Positions 43,306 to 54,538 are shown, counted from the stretch's first letter. The stretch: 64,000 nucleotides of DNA from Ctenosaura bakeri (GCA_948474755.1 CAOLHI010003108.1:62001-126000), one strand, 5' to 3'. The notes: generated by a model not told the origin, from the letters alone. Numbers and translations are program-made.

Positions 43306-43856
43306 CATCCTCCATTTCATAGTGTATATTTTTCTCTCTCCTCTCCAAATGCACATATTACAAAGCCTCTCACCATGAGATGTTATGGAACATTTAGCGT
43401 TTGTAAGTAAACCTAATTCAAATGTTTTTACAAATAAAACAAAACCTGTTTTATTTCTCTGCTAGAGCCTCATGTGGGGGTAGCTGGTGTGGGAAAGGTA
43501 GTTACTCACCTTCTGCTTGCTAATAGTAATTAGAGTAAAAATATACCACTATATTTAACATGCCCCAACAAGAACTTCTCCTAGCATAGGGCTGCTCTTT
43601 GACAATCTATGAGTTCATTGCTAGCACTTCTACCAATACAGATCGCTGCTATTCTATTCCATCATTTTCATAGTTTCTGTAGCCAATCCATCTGTCTGTA
43701 ATGTGTAAGCTAGTCCTTGGTCTCTGGATAAAACTGCTACCAGAACTCTACTCGAAGACTTACCAACTTGGTAGAACCTGTCAGAACTTGCTTTCCTTTG
43801 CATAGCCTTGCAGAGCCCCACAATGAGGCATTAAAATAGAACCTGGTGGAAACATA
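43306..43856. other. Unassigned stretch
   Basis: AT-rich, with no named repeat and no gene. Confidence 0.3.
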
Positions 43857-44564
43857 GGCCATTTCCAACCTACACTGTTATAGTGCCATTATTCCACTTT
43901 CAACATCCTCTGGAATGTTTACTGAGACTAAGAGCAATCTGGCCAAGAAGTCTAAAGGCACCTCCCTAAAATCCAAACCCCAGGATTCCATAGGATGTTG
44001 AAAGTGGAATATGTCAGAGATGGTTGGATCAAACCTCTCGAAAATACTTTGTGAAGTAAGTGTAACTCTCATGTTGCTTTAATTGCTTTAACTGTTAAGT
44101 GCACCTGGGGAAAGGAATGTGACTCAAACTGAGTTTGTGATGAATCAGGCTGATGAGCACCAGGTGCAGACAATGCAAGTGTCGGCCAGGATTGGCTAGG
44201 TGTCTGTATAAAGGTAGCATAATCCCAGACAACATTGCACATGTTGTCTGAAGTGTGTGTCTGCTCGGGGCTCTGCTGGAGAGAGCAAGCTTGATATGCT
44301 GGATTGCCATCTGGACTTCATAAATTATATATGTTGCAGCAAAGAATAAAGAGCCTCCATATTGGAAGATTGCAGCTTGGAGTGGGTGAGTGTTACTGGC
44401 TTAGTGCATGTGCTGCTAAGGGTGTTCTCTGCTGCTAGGCACCCTTCCATAACTGTGCGTAGCTATCTCTGCTAATCTATAAGAAGTTTTTCCTTGACTG
44501 GCTATTTTTGCCTTTCCCTCCTTTTGTTTTTGGGGGACAGAATAATAGTGCTGTGGAAATGGCT
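43857..44564. mobile_element. Palindromic MITE, copy H, split by a solo LTR
   Basis: Left arm GGCCATTTCCAACCTACACTG, TTCCACTTTCAACATCC; right arm CCCAGGATTCCATAGGATG, GAAAGTGGAATA (to 44011), resuming at 44545 as ATAGTGCTGTGGAAATGGCT. Deletions remove part of the outer right arm, and the outer 3-bp duplication is lost. Confidence 0.75.
44012..44539 (+). mobile_element. Solo LTR, zeta family, 528 bp
   Basis: Limits TGTCAGAGATGG and TTTTGGGGGACA with GAATA perfectly duplicated (44007-44011 and 44540-44544). A TATA box (TGTATAAAGGTAGC, about 44209) and AATAAAGAGCC (about 44346) are correctly ordered. The GAATA belongs to the MITE arm, so the integration site is exact. The 5-bp duplication suits gypsy-type elements and some retroviruses; the sequence does not decide. 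No interior. Confidence 0.85.
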
Positions 44565-44698
44565 AGCAAATGTCACTGAAGGGAAGGGAAGTACTTGTGG
44601 ATTTACCATGAGTGGAAATAATATCCAAAAAATAATCAGATAGTAAATGAAAAATTGTCAAGAAACCCTGCAAGGGGGATCCTGGGGTATATTCTGAG

Positions 44699-44703
<5 letters not shown>

Positions 44704-44730
<27 letters not shown>

Positions 44731-44731
44731 A
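44704..44731. repeat. (AC)n microsatellite
   Basis: About 14 AC units. Confidence 0.95.
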
Positions 44732-44757
44732 ATACACAGAGAGGCCAGAAAAGTTTT

Positions 44758-44868
44758 AGTTAACTCCAGTTAGAACAAGTCCACTGAGTGAATGGCTGAA
44801 TGGTGAATCAAAAAGTAGGCAAATATCATTGATTCAATAAGTCTCTCCTAATTGGGACTACAAACAGA
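44758..44868. repeat. Foldback family F4, copy 1
   Basis: CCAGTTAGAACAAGTCCACTG, GAATGGCTGAATGGTGAATC and the partial inverse CATTGATTCAATAAGTC, CTAATTGGGACTAC. Same order at 50565-50690 and, partially, at 63478-63590. Confidence 0.45.
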
Positions 44869-44879
44869 ACTCAGTCTAT

Positions 44880-45105
44880 GGGTTATTTGCTCGGAAAATC
44901 CCATCTCCTGTGCAGAAAGTATCTTCTGCCAAAAACATTGTAATTTTCTGCACAGAAAAGAAAATTTCTATGCAGAAAAAGCTGTTTATGAGAAAAAGAA
45001 ATCTGTCCATTTTTTAAGGAAGTATTTATTTATTTTGTACATGCAAGTCCAGAATTGCAAAGAGTCCTTGGAAACTGCAAATATTTGAAGGTCTTTCTCG
45101 CAGGT
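44880..45105 (-). repeat. Palindrome array family, copy 4
   Basis: CTGTGCAGAAAGTATC, AATTTTCTGCACAGAAAAG, TTCTATGCAGAAAAAGC in series, then GTCCAGAATTGCAAAGAGTCC and CAAATATTTGAAGGTC, matching the right flank of copy 1 in the same strand. Confidence 0.5.
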
Positions 45106-45899
45106 GGGAGAAAAATGGTAAAATTATTCCCTCTTGCCTGTAAAAAGGAAGTTGATGAAGATTTATAGCTTTAGGAAATATACAAATCTTTCCCGCTGAA
45201 TGCCTCCCTCCATGACCATTATTAAGTGTACAGACACTCTCCTCTAGATTCAGTTTGGTGTTGTTATTATCCTCTGCAACCGTCTCATTAAAAATATCCA
45301 GAATGAAGAATGGGCAATTCCATTTCTTACTGGCCTCTGGAACCCTGAAACAAATCCTAGGAGATGTACCAATCTCACCCGGGTTGGTTGCAGGTAGGCA
45401 CTAGAGGTGACACTAAAAAATTACATTTTTTTCTGGGAAAATTTTAGAGATTTCCCTTTCCATGTTGGGGGGTGAGTCTGGGGGCTTGCTTGAAACAACA
45501 CACTAACAAACCAATGTGAATGGACGAAGTAGCCCACAACCTTCACAGATTACAGCTGCTGATAGAGTTGGCACATGCATGGGTAGAAATGGCCAGGCAA
45601 TATCAGAAGGAGGAAGAAAAGGGAAGCTAGGAAAGACTGCAGCAGCTTGCTGATGCCTGGGTCGACAGGGAAGGATAAGATCTCATTTCTTCCCTGGTGC
45701 CTTAGCTGAGTGCAAACTACTTTTTCACCTTGAACTTAGTTTGCAGCAACTGGAATAAGCTGAGAACAAAGGAAGAAAGCAGGAGGAAGAAAGATAAACT
45801 GGGGCATTTTAATAACAGCTGAAAAAGTGAGATGACAGAGGATTAATTGAGACTTTCACTTGCAAATCAGAACAACTGGAAGATAAATGTCCGATCTTC
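45106..45899. other. Unassigned, with a possible family X trace
   Basis: About 45590-45870 (GGCAATATCAGAAGGAGG, AAAGACTGCAGCAGCTTGC, ACCTTGAACTTAGTTTGCAG) weakly follows the order of family X right of 5492. Otherwise nothing recognised. Confidence 0.3.
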
Positions 45900-46026
45900 A
45901 AATATACCTTTTAATGTCCTCCAGTGGGAGCATTCCATTGGACAAAGACAGGGGAGAAGACCTTCTCTGTTGTAGCCCCTCAGTTATGCAATTTCCTTCC
46001 TGTGAAAAGGCCCAGTTAGTGTCAGT

Positions 46027-46522
46027 GGCCATTTCCATATGACATCACTATCCCACGATGGGGATGCATTGCTGCCAGTGCGTGAGCTGTACTTTTGCAT
46101 GACATTGTCATGGTTGCACTGCCAACAAATCCCAAACTGTCACAATCGTGGGATATTCGGGGGCTACTGGTGGCCAAACAAACATGGGGAAGTGGCCGGC
46201 TGCACTGTGGAAGGAAGGAGCATGTCCCTCATGCTACCCTTCTGCAGGCAGGCAGCCAGGTGTGGAAGGGAGCATTCAGGTCATGCTCTCATGGAGCATG
46301 ATGGGACCACAACAGAAAACAGTAAAGCCATTTCTGCACTAGACTATTATAGCGCTATGATTCCACATTCAACCTCCTATGGAATCCTGGGGTTTGCAGT
46401 TTTGGGAGGGGCCAACTGGCCCCTCCCAAAACTGCAAACCCAGGATTCCATAGGAGGTTGAAAGCAGAATCATAGCGTTATAACAGTCTAGTGCGGAAAT
46501 GGTCTAAGATGCAGAAAGGGCC
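46027..46522. mobile_element. T3 element, copy 2, containing a MITE
   Basis: Termini GGCCATTTCCATATG and GCAGAAAGGGCC. Colinear with the other T3 copies (CCCACGATGGGGATGC, GCACTGTGGAAGGAAGG, GGTGTGGAAGGGAGC). MITE copy I sits inside, 18 bases from its right end. Flanks AGT and AAT agree at 2 of 3. Inserted in the L2 3' end. Confidence 0.65.
46326..46504. mobile_element. Palindromic MITE, copy I, inside a T3 element
   Basis: AGCCATTTCTGCACTAGAC to CTAGTGCGGAAATGGTC, flanked by TAA at 46323-46325 and 46505-46507. Long near-perfect arms with centre GGAGGGGCCAACTGGCCCCTCC and one base missing in the right arm. A clear case of one family member inserted into another. Confidence 0.85.
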
Positions 46523-47032
46523 AATGCTGGATTCTTTCTGGCACTAAATCAACTTTTTTTGCTCAAATAATTACAAGTTTCTAGTGTTTGTTTTACCTGT
46601 TAGCTTGTTTAATGAATAGCAAAAATTATGTTTTCAGACTGCTTAAATTATACCTCATTATTTTTAATTGTTTTAAGTTAAGCTGCCCTGGGATCCTGTG
46701 ATATAGGTCAGGATATAAATATTGCAATGAATGCCTAAATAAACAATTTTCACTCTAAACACATAAAATGGTATATCTGGGAGATATTACCTTTTCCTGC
46801 TGCATTAGTGACACCAGTATTAGCTACACCACGGAGTTGTGTTTAAGATGCTGAGATGGGTAGCAACTTTTTAGATGTTGGGGACTTCATTCCATGTGTT
46901 GCTATGGTGTTGTGTTTATTGTCCTTGTCCCTGACTGTATATGCTGATGTTCCACCTTTTGGTGACGTTCTTGTTATAGCAATCTTTGTATGGGGCAGAA
47001 TTCAAACCCAGGATACCCCCCATTGTGGTATT

Positions 47033-47884
47033 CAAAATGACCTGGATAGATTGGAGAGCTGGGCCAAGGAGAACAAAATGAAATTCAACAGAGAGAAGTG
47101 TAAGGTCCTACACTTAGGTAGAAAAAATGGAATACAGAAATATAGGATGGGGGACATGTGGCTGGATAGAAGTACGTGTGAAAGGGACCTAGGAGTCTTC
47201 ATAGACCACAAGCTGAACATGAGTCAGCAGTGTGATGCGGCAGCCAAGAAAGCCAATACAATTCTCGGCTGCATCAATAGAAGTATGGTGTCTAGATCGA
47301 GGGAGGTACTGGTACCACTCTACTCTGCTTTGGTTAGACCCCATCTTGAATACTGTGTCCAGTTCTGGGCACCCCAATTCAAGAAGGACATGGTCAAGCT
47401 GGAGCAAGTCCAGAGGAGAGTGACCAAAATGGTGAGAGGCCTGGAAGCCATGAAGCCCTATGAGGATAGACTTAGAGAGCTGGGTATGTTTAGTCTGCAG
47501 AAGAGAAGGTTAAGAGGGGACATGATAGCCAGGTTTAATATTTGAAGGGATGCCACGTAGAGGAGGGGGAGGGCTTGTTTTCTGCTGCCCCAGAGACCAG
47601 GACAAGGAGCAATGGATTCAAGTTGCAGGAAAGGAGATTCCACTTAAACCTCAGGAAGAACTTCCTGACAGTCAGGGCTGTCCGGCAGTGGAATCTGCTG
47701 CCTCGGAGTGTAGTGGAGTCTTCTTCCTTGGAGGTTTTTAAGCAGAGGCTGGATGGTCATCTCCTGGGAGTGCTTTGAGGGTGTTCCTGCATGGCAGGGG
47801 GTTGGACTGGATGGCCCCCGTGGTCTCTTCCAACTCTACATTTCTATGATTCTATGATTCTATGATTCTATGATTCTATGATTC
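47033..47884 (+). mobile_element. CR1 LINE 3' half with expanded octamer tail
   Basis: From ATTCAAAATGACCTGGATAG to five TTCTATGA repeats (47843-47884). In-frame codons run from the [15 protein letters not shown] segment to [11 protein letters not shown]; a one-base loss near 47540 (TTTAATATTTG) shifts into the [17 protein letters not shown] segment and on to [13 protein letters not shown]. Sequence very close to 29440 and 31102, so recently active family. The upstream codons of the long ORF (46856-47030) are not CR1. Confidence 0.85.
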
Positions 47885-49044
47885 AGTGGTATGGCCCAGC
47901 CACAGAAACATCATAGAAGGCTTCTGATCATCCAATCTTTCTCTCTAATATTCTTCAAGTGTTTATTGGTTGTTTGATATCTGTATTTTTTCTCCCCCCT
48001 CTTCAAAAGAGGAGGCACGTCTCACATTTATTTCAGACATCCATATCAACATCTACCCTGCTCTGGTTAAATATGTATCCTTTGTTCCTTTTCGTCCTGG
48101 CCTACATACCCATTTCGTTAATATTTTAAAAGCGAGAACACAACAAAGAGAGGGAAAATTAACAGTTGTTGAACTTCTCCAATTACCGCTAATCACATTT
48201 ACACCCTGGGGTGTGTGGAATTGGAAAATCCATCGCAACATGTCTCCCCATTCTTTTGTGGGTTTTTTTTTTTTTTACCCCCACTCTTTCCTGCAGCAGA
48301 CGGTAAAAGCGACAATTTTGCAGGGACCAAAAAGAGTTGGGAGACATCTCAATTCAGAGAACGCACATGCACATGCATGTACACACCCGTATAAACGTCG
48401 CCATCATCACTGCTAAGTATCCCCTCGGTGAATCTATCACCTCACCTTTGATGTGACAGAAAGATTAGACAGAATAATTTTCTAGAATGATAAAGTGTTC
48501 TGCACAGTTGATATTGAAAAATACCAGTATCGTCTCTTGTCTTCTTTCCATATTGGGGACAAATTGCAGGAAATAGCAAGATGTATGGTTGAGATGCTGC
48601 TGAAACGTTTGAGAGGCGATGCTTTATTCCCCCCAAAAAGGGACTGAAAAATGAGTTTTCAAAAAAGGAGGGAAAGGGAGGAGGGGAAACGACGGGTGAC
48701 AACGCATACGATGAACTGCTGTTGGTATTATGGAGCAAACCGTCACTTTGCCAAGTGCGGAATGACAGCACTTCGGCCAAATCCAGGCAGGATGAATTTT
48801 CCCATCAGTGTCAATCCACGCGAGCCTCTAATGAGAAAGCTTCATCGAAAACATTTTGCTGAACTTCACTTTGGCCAGGCCCATGTTTTAAACATCGTAA
48901 ATGATCGACCAGAAAGCAGCCTGAAGGTATTTATTATCCTTTATGCTAGACGAAAGCCTTAGCAGGGGGTTGTCAAAGAATCTCTCACAAGAAGTGAATG
49001 AAAATAACTGTAAGCTCAAGTAAAGACACCCTGACACTGTCCAT
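47885..49044. other. Unassigned, probably single-copy DNA
   Basis: No repeat recognised. 48640-48965 has an even composition with retained CpGs (AACGACGGGTGACAACGC, CAATCCACGCGAGCC), and a 103-codon plus-strand ORF at 48651 without domain or homologue that I know. 48050-48330 is similar in character. Candidates for conserved non-coding DNA. Confidence 0.35.
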
Positions 49045-49440
49045 GGCCCTTTCTGCACCTTACCTTGCTCTGTCATCGTCCGGGCGTCATCCTGGCAATG
49101 CCTCTGCTGGGACGAGAGCGTGTCCCCAACACTCCCCTCTGCACCCAACCAGCTGCCTGCAGAAGGGAGCACAAAGGACACACTCTTTCCTTCCACACTG
49201 CAGCTGGCCTTCTGCCTTCTTCCTTCTTCCTCTTCTTCCTTCTGCATGGCCAGCTGCAACGGAAGCCATGCATGATCAAGGGACATTGATGGAGTTTTTC
49301 CATCAATGATATACCCCACGATTGTGCCGTCTGGGGATGCAAGAAGGGCAGGACTGCAACGATGTCATGAAGAAGCATCGTCACAGTCCTGCTCCTCTCA
49401 CGTCCCCATTCCAGGACACCACCATCCTGCAGAAAGGACT
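49045..49440. mobile_element. T3 element, copy 3, reverse orientation
   Basis: Left end GGCCCTTTCTGCACC; right end CATCCTGCAGAAAGGACT (mutated terminus). In complement it follows copy 1 (ACTGCAGCTGGCC, GGGGAGTGTTGGGGACACG). The pyrimidine-rich middle is TTCTTCC-rich. Minus-strand ORFs of 143 and 152 codons here are chance. Confidence 0.55.
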
Positions 49441-50844
49441 GATACCTCATTGAAAGGGCTTCTAGCTGACAATTTATAAAGCAGGGCTGCAAGAGCCCTT
49501 CTTGCTGCCTCCAAAGCTTTGAGACCCACATTTTTTTAAAAAAAAAAAAATCATGGTCAGTTTTTCCACTCCAAACAGCAAAATGCAGGAGTCAGGATGC
49601 TCCAAAGACATAAAGTAGCTTTATATTTTTTTAAAAAAGGAGGGGAAGGAAGGAAGGAAGGAAGGAAGGAAGGAAGGAAGGAAGGAAGGAAGGAAGGAAG
49701 GAAGGAAAAGAAAGAGGAAAAAGCAGCTAACAAAGTTTCTGGTTGCATTGGACCCCTTGGTGTGTTTTGCAGGGAGATTGTGGAGGTAAAAAAAGGGCAA
49801 TTGCTCACTCTCCACAGTCACCCATCCTTGTTTCAAATGAAAATTGAAAGATCATTCAAAATTGAAACTTTTACAGCTTTTTATGCTAGATGCTGAAATT
49901 TCACAGAGGAATGCTGCAGTTGCGATGAGTGGTGGGACGTCTGTGTGGAGCTACTGTCACCTCCTTGGCCCATCCATTTCTCTCCGGCAAGCGTTGTAGG
50001 TAAAGTGAACAGCTTTTAGTAACTGTGTTTTTTCTGTAGGAAGGATTTTACTAGGGTTGTGCATGTTCTCCCACCTCAAGCCAGATCAGAACCTGGATGC
50101 TGATTCAATGTGGATTGAATCAGGTCTGAATTTCAGTGGAGGTTTGGAAACCTGAACCTTCAATCCTCAGATCTGTACTGAGAAAGCAAAACGGTTATAA
50201 CATTTTTGTTTGTTTGTTTTTTCACACCTGGCTGCATTGGAATAGGCAGCAGCAGGAAGGGAAAGCCCTTGGGTGTGATGGTTATGAACGAAGTAGCACA
50301 ATTCACAAAATACAGTGCTTGAAGGTTTTGGCTGAAATCCTACATCACATTTATGTACGGTAAATCTACACTCAAGTAATTATGCAGTGGTTGCACCGTA
50401 CCATCCTTTGTTCATCACCAACCTTGCACAGAGCACCTGCCAATGTGCCTAGTTAGTGTCCTATTATGCAATGAAGAAAGAAGAATGGCTGTTACCAGAA
50501 TCCCATTGTGTCAATTGGTACACTGAAGGCACTTTGACTGGTCATGCCCCGTTCAACAGGGGACAACTGCATGGATGGAGTCCCATTGGTTAATCCCAGC
50601 TAGAGTAGACCTATCAATCAATAGCTGAATTGTGAGTGAATACATAGGTAAATTCAATTTATTCCATGGTTCTGCTCTAGTGGGAACTACCAAAAGGAGG
50701 TAGGTCCATATGAATTAATTAGGCTTGTGGAATTCTACTTACACAAGCATGAAATGAATATTTCCATTGCAGATCGTTAAAACGGTACAAATGCACAAAG
50801 AAGGAAACACACAAATGTACAACACAAGCTGGTTTGCAGATCTT
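49441..50844. other. Mostly unassigned; microsatellite and F4 copy
   Basis: An AAGG run at 49645-49707 and an F4 foldback copy at about 50565-50690 (CCAGCTAGAGTAGACC, ATCAATAGCTGAATTG, AATTCAATTTATTCCATGG, CTCTAGTGGGAACTAC). The rest shows nothing recognisable. Confidence 0.4.
49645..49707. repeat. (AAGG)n microsatellite
   Basis: About 15 uninterrupted AAGG tetramers. Confidence 0.95.
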
Positions 50845-51295
50845 GGCCATTTCCACACAGGGTATTTAAAATGGTGCAGTGTGTCCTCCACGGAGGACGT
50901 CTGCATCTTGGAGTGGAATGGGTTCGGACTACTTACAGTAGATACGCACCTTAGTCCGCTCCGGAACGACCCCAAGTGGTCCTCCAGCATGCTTTTGAAA
51001 GACCTGATTTTTCTGGTCTTTCAAAAGCATGGAGTGCACCACTGCAAGCCTACTACTTTATGCAGATTCTCAGGCTCGCACCAATGGAAGCCTGCGATCT
51101 GCCAAGGACAGGCTTTAGGCTGGCGAGCTTCAGCGGTTGATCGAGACCCACAATCAACCGGAAGCCGCCATTTTGGACGCCGGAGCAGTGCGGAGTGATG
51201 ACTATGCACTGCTCCTCCTCACCCCAGACCAGACTGCCAGAAGATCTGATAAGTAGCGACGCAGGGCAATTTCCTCGTTCCATGCGGAAATGGCC
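50845..51295. mobile_element. T2 element, copy 2
   Basis: Termini GGCCATTTCCACAC and CATGCGGAAATGGCC. Interior colinear with 25401-25851: CTCCACGGAGGACGTCTGC, TGGCGAGCTTCAGCGG, AACCGGAAGCCGCCATTTT. Contains a small hairpin GAAAGACCTG-ATTTTT-CTGGTCTTTC. Flanks CTT and TTT agree at 2 of 3. Its termini are of the MITE type (CCATTTCC), linking the two groups. Confidence 0.7.
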
Positions 51296-51894
51296 TTTGC
51301 CTGCTTTCCCTTGCTGCTGCTGCTGCAAGAACCCCAGAAAGTTAACTGCTAACATAGTACACCAACACAGAAGACAAGCATCTCTCAGTCTACCCATTGT
51401 CCTAGAGGCATGGAGCAGGCAGAACTCATATTGGAGTTTACAAACATCTAATTGCTGGAACACCTCTACTCTGGTCTTTGATTGTGGTCCACACTTTTTC
51501 CCTTGTCCTATAATACCCTCCCCCCCAAAAAAAAGGTTGAACAATGGTGTGATCAAGGGAATAAAACTAAATTGCCTTTAAAACAGAAGCTCAAAATGAC
51601 TTTCTCATTTGCTCAATAAGTGTGGGAGTTTCTTATTATCCTAGTTCATTTTCTTCATAAATGGAGCAAAGAACTGTATTTGAATTTAGTAACACACAGT
51701 CCCAATTCCTGTGCCATGGAAAAGCTGTGATTGGTGGTTCTCATATGTTTGTTCAGTTTATACACCATACTCCTCGTTATAAGGAAGGAAGCCCTGCCCA
51801 AAAATGGTTTGTGCAAGAATAAAACTTGGAGACCTCCAAGACACCTTTTTTCCTCATCTGGAGGGGCTCCCTGGAAGCCTTCAGCTTCTGAAGT
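51296..51894. other. Unassigned stretch
   Basis: A CTGCTG run at about 51312 and nothing else recognised. Confidence 0.3.
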
Positions 51895-52775
51895 TGTTAC
51901 CGTAGTTTCTAGCCTGGACTTGTGGGATGTCAGATATCATTTGATATGAAGAATTTGACCTTCTTTACCCATTCCTCTCCACGTGCTTGCGGGGCTCCGG
52001 GACAAGCACATACACAGGCATGGCCGCAAATAGCTGAACCATTCAAAACCCATCCAGGCAGGCCAGTAATAGCCAGACTGCCGCTTTAGGAGACCTCCAG
52101 GCAAGTACGATCCCATTATGTATGCACGCTGTTTACAAAGGACTCCCTGCCCCGAGCAGGCAGCTTGACGAGCCAAATACTCAACTGTCAAGCACTCCGC
52201 GTTTGCATACTGTCTACTCTATTGACAATGCTGTCATAATTCAATCATGTAAAATACTGACCTTTTGGAGGCTTTGTCTCCAGCCCGAAACCCATTGTTA
52301 TCCCTGGGAATGGACTAGCCTATGGGCACATTTTCCCCTATAAGACCCCCTGATTTTGAGTGCTTCTTCGGATCAAACCTGGCTTCCATCCCGCCTTGCT
52401 GTTGGTACGTTCGGCGAGCCTTCCCCTCAGCTCCACATGCTGAGAATCTCCATTTCCACGTACTACTTCTTCTTCAGACTACCCATGCAAAAATCCCTTT
52501 CAAAAACCCTCTATCCAATTCCTACCTTTCTTTCAATAGGTCTATGCGAGTGTGTTTGCATACACGTGTTTGACAGTGTTGCACATCAATAAAGAAAATA
52601 ATTATTATTTACTTCTGTTTGCTCGTTGACTCGGCCTGACCCTGTAGACACTGGGTCCAAGATCTCGCTAGGTTGCCCTGCCTCTTGTATTGCTAGCAGT
52701 GCTCTTGCTAATTCCCATTCCCCATTGTGAGCACATGGAGGTGTCCCTCCCGGGACCCCAGAAATCAGGGTAACA
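51895..52775 (+). mobile_element. Solo LTR, beta family
   Basis: TGTTACCGTAG to CAGGGTAACA. TATA-like CCCTATAAGACC (about 52337) and ATCAATAAAGAAAAT (about 52587) in order. The ends and the segment CCACGTGCTTGCGGGGC, CGGGACAAGCACATA parallel the alpha family's CCACGTGTTTGCAGAGG. Flanks AAGT and ATGT agree at 3 of 4. No proviral interior. Confidence 0.75.
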
Positions 52776-53149
52776 ATGTTTCAGCAAATACTAGCCAGAA
52801 TCCTATTCATGACATACACGAATGACAGAAAAACAGCAGCAACAGCCATCGCTACCAGGAATGAAGGATGACCAAGCTGCTTAGGAGCCAGTAAGACGCT
52901 GCCCCTACATCTTTGTAGGACCACGGCCGTGTTACTTTTGCTGCCTGGCTGTGCTCTTCTTCCTTCAGACAGGCCTCCAGCTTTTAACTGGTTGGGATAG
53001 GAAGACGTGCAATAGTTGTGATGTCTTTCAAAAAATGTAATATGTGATTCATACATTTCTAATTGTTTTATATCAACTTTTTAATATTTTTTTATTGTGG
53101 CTATAAGAAACAATCAACTTTTTAACCCAATTGATAGTTTAATGCTTTT

Positions 53150-53345
53150 GTACCATGTCTTCTCTTAGCTGTTTTTAACCAAGGTTGACTCAGCCTTCAA
53201 CCCTTTTGCAGGTCGGTAAAATGAGTACCCAGCTTGTTGGGGGCATGTATAGAAATGTTTCAAAAATACATGCTATTTGTAAGTTGTTCGCCGCCTCGAT
53301 CCAGATGGAGAGGCTGGATACAAATAAATAATAAAAAAGCAGTAT
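53150..53345 (+). mobile_element. MIR/CORE-like SINE, second copy
   Basis: AGGTTGACTCAGCCTTC, GGTCGGTAAAATGAGTACCC, CAGCTTGTTGGGGGCATG and the tail GTTCGCCGCCTCGATCC, GGCTGGATACAAATAAATAA. Extends further 5' than the copy at 1614 and closely matches it. Confidence 0.65.
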
Positions 53346-53750
53346 ATAAATCAAATAATTAATGAAATGAATTCCACGCCATTAGACCAGCAGATAAGAT
53401 AGCAGCCTACAACTGTACATCTTCAAACAGCTGTCTTAAGGTCTAAAGCTCAGTCAAAACGTTTCCCCAACATCAGCCTCCTATTTGCAAGTGGTGAGTT
53501 TTGAAGACATTTCAACAAGGGGCTGGTCAGTCAAAAGACACAGACAGAGGGGACATTTTTATCCCTTTTTGTTGGCAATGTTCATGTTTCAGATTGCTGC
53601 AAAGCACTATTGTTCTTCAAAGTGTCTTCAGAGGTGGAAGATTCCAGAATGAAAGAGGAGAACATTGGCTCCTGTTTCTGCCTTCACTCCTATTTGACTC
53701 GACACCCTCTGAGTGAGGGCAAGAGAAAGAAGCAACACAACCTACTCCTG

Positions 53751-53928
53751 GGCCATTTCTGCACTTACTGTTACAGCGCTATGATTCCACTTTCAGCATC
53801 CTATGTAATCCGGGGGTTTGCAGTTTAGCGAGGGGCGGTTGGCCCTTCCCTAAACTGCAAACCCCAGGATTCCATAGGATGTTGCCAGTGGAATCATAGC
53901 ACTATAACAGTCTAGTGTGGAAATGGCC
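53751..53928. mobile_element. Palindromic MITE, copy J
   Basis: GGCCATTTCTGCAC to GTGTGGAAATGGCC, flanked by CTG at 53748-53750 and 53929-53931. Arms agree apart from scattered changes (GTTGCCAGTGG for GTTGAAAGTGG). Centre TTAGCGAGGGGCGG. Confidence 0.85.
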
Positions 53929-54538
53929 CTGCTGCTTTTAAGAAAATGCTCCTTTCTGCCTAGAAGATGTTAGTGATGTTCCATGCTTATGCCCTTGCTC
54001 CTTTGCCTTCAAAGCAAACCATTTAGGGTGAGGGCAGGGACAGGAATGACAATTTCTTCTGGGTAGGAAGAGACGCTGAATTAAAACAAAAGAGTCCTAA
54101 AAGGGAAAACAACAAAACAGCACAAAGAAGCAGTGGTGACAGTGCACAAGGGAAACAAATGGGTGTACACTTGCAGAAAGACCTTCCCAGTCACTGCTCT
54201 CCCAAATTTCAACTGTAGTTTTGTTGTTATTCCTTAAGAATGCCCCCAAATGCTTTACAGAAGTTTAGGGAATCATGAGGCTCTCCCAGTTGGAATGCAA
54301 ATGTTAGCATTCATCACCCTCAGCTATACTCCTTTCTCTCCTAATGAAAGTTGAACAACGTTTGGAGGAGCCTATGAGTTCACATGCACCCAACTCTAAA
54401 GGCTGCTTGTCAATATTGCCCTTCTTTCTGATTTAAAGCTGGTGAGACCCTCACCACCGCTTCAGCCTGTCAGCTCTCCTGCTTTCACGGAGGATCCCAA
54501 ACACTCAGAGCCATGAGAGTGAAATCCATGGAATCAGA

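Larger units (their letters stand above)
45900..46745 (+). mobile_element. L2 LINE 3' end, split by a T3 element
   Basis: Codons near 45925-46015 keep the L2 end in pieces (GAAGACCTTCTCTGTTGTAGC, CCTCAGTTATGCAATTTCC). After the T3 element the 3' UTR continues and closes TTAAGCTGCCCTGGGATCC, GGTCAGGATATAAATATTGC, the usual tail. Old copy. Confidence 0.55.

Noticed and set aside
46856..47030. N-terminal extension of the CR1 ORF with a hydrophobic, signal-like start
   Set aside because: The sequence before 47033 is not CR1, and the joined frame is accidental read-through into the LINE.
47843..47884. Short regular repeats resembling a CRISPR array or satellite
   Set aside because: TTCTATGA octamers are the known CR1 3' terminal repeat; a CRISPR array is not expected in a vertebrate and there are no spacers.
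47970..48416. 148-codon ORF, possibly an exon
   Set aside because: Low-complexity Phe run and a His/Ala-rich end, no domain, no splice context; kept only as unassigned DNA.
49073..49531. 143- and 152-codon overlapping minus-strand ORFs
   Set aside because: They lie in the T3 non-autonomous DNA element; the frames are not kept in copies at 40355 and 46027.
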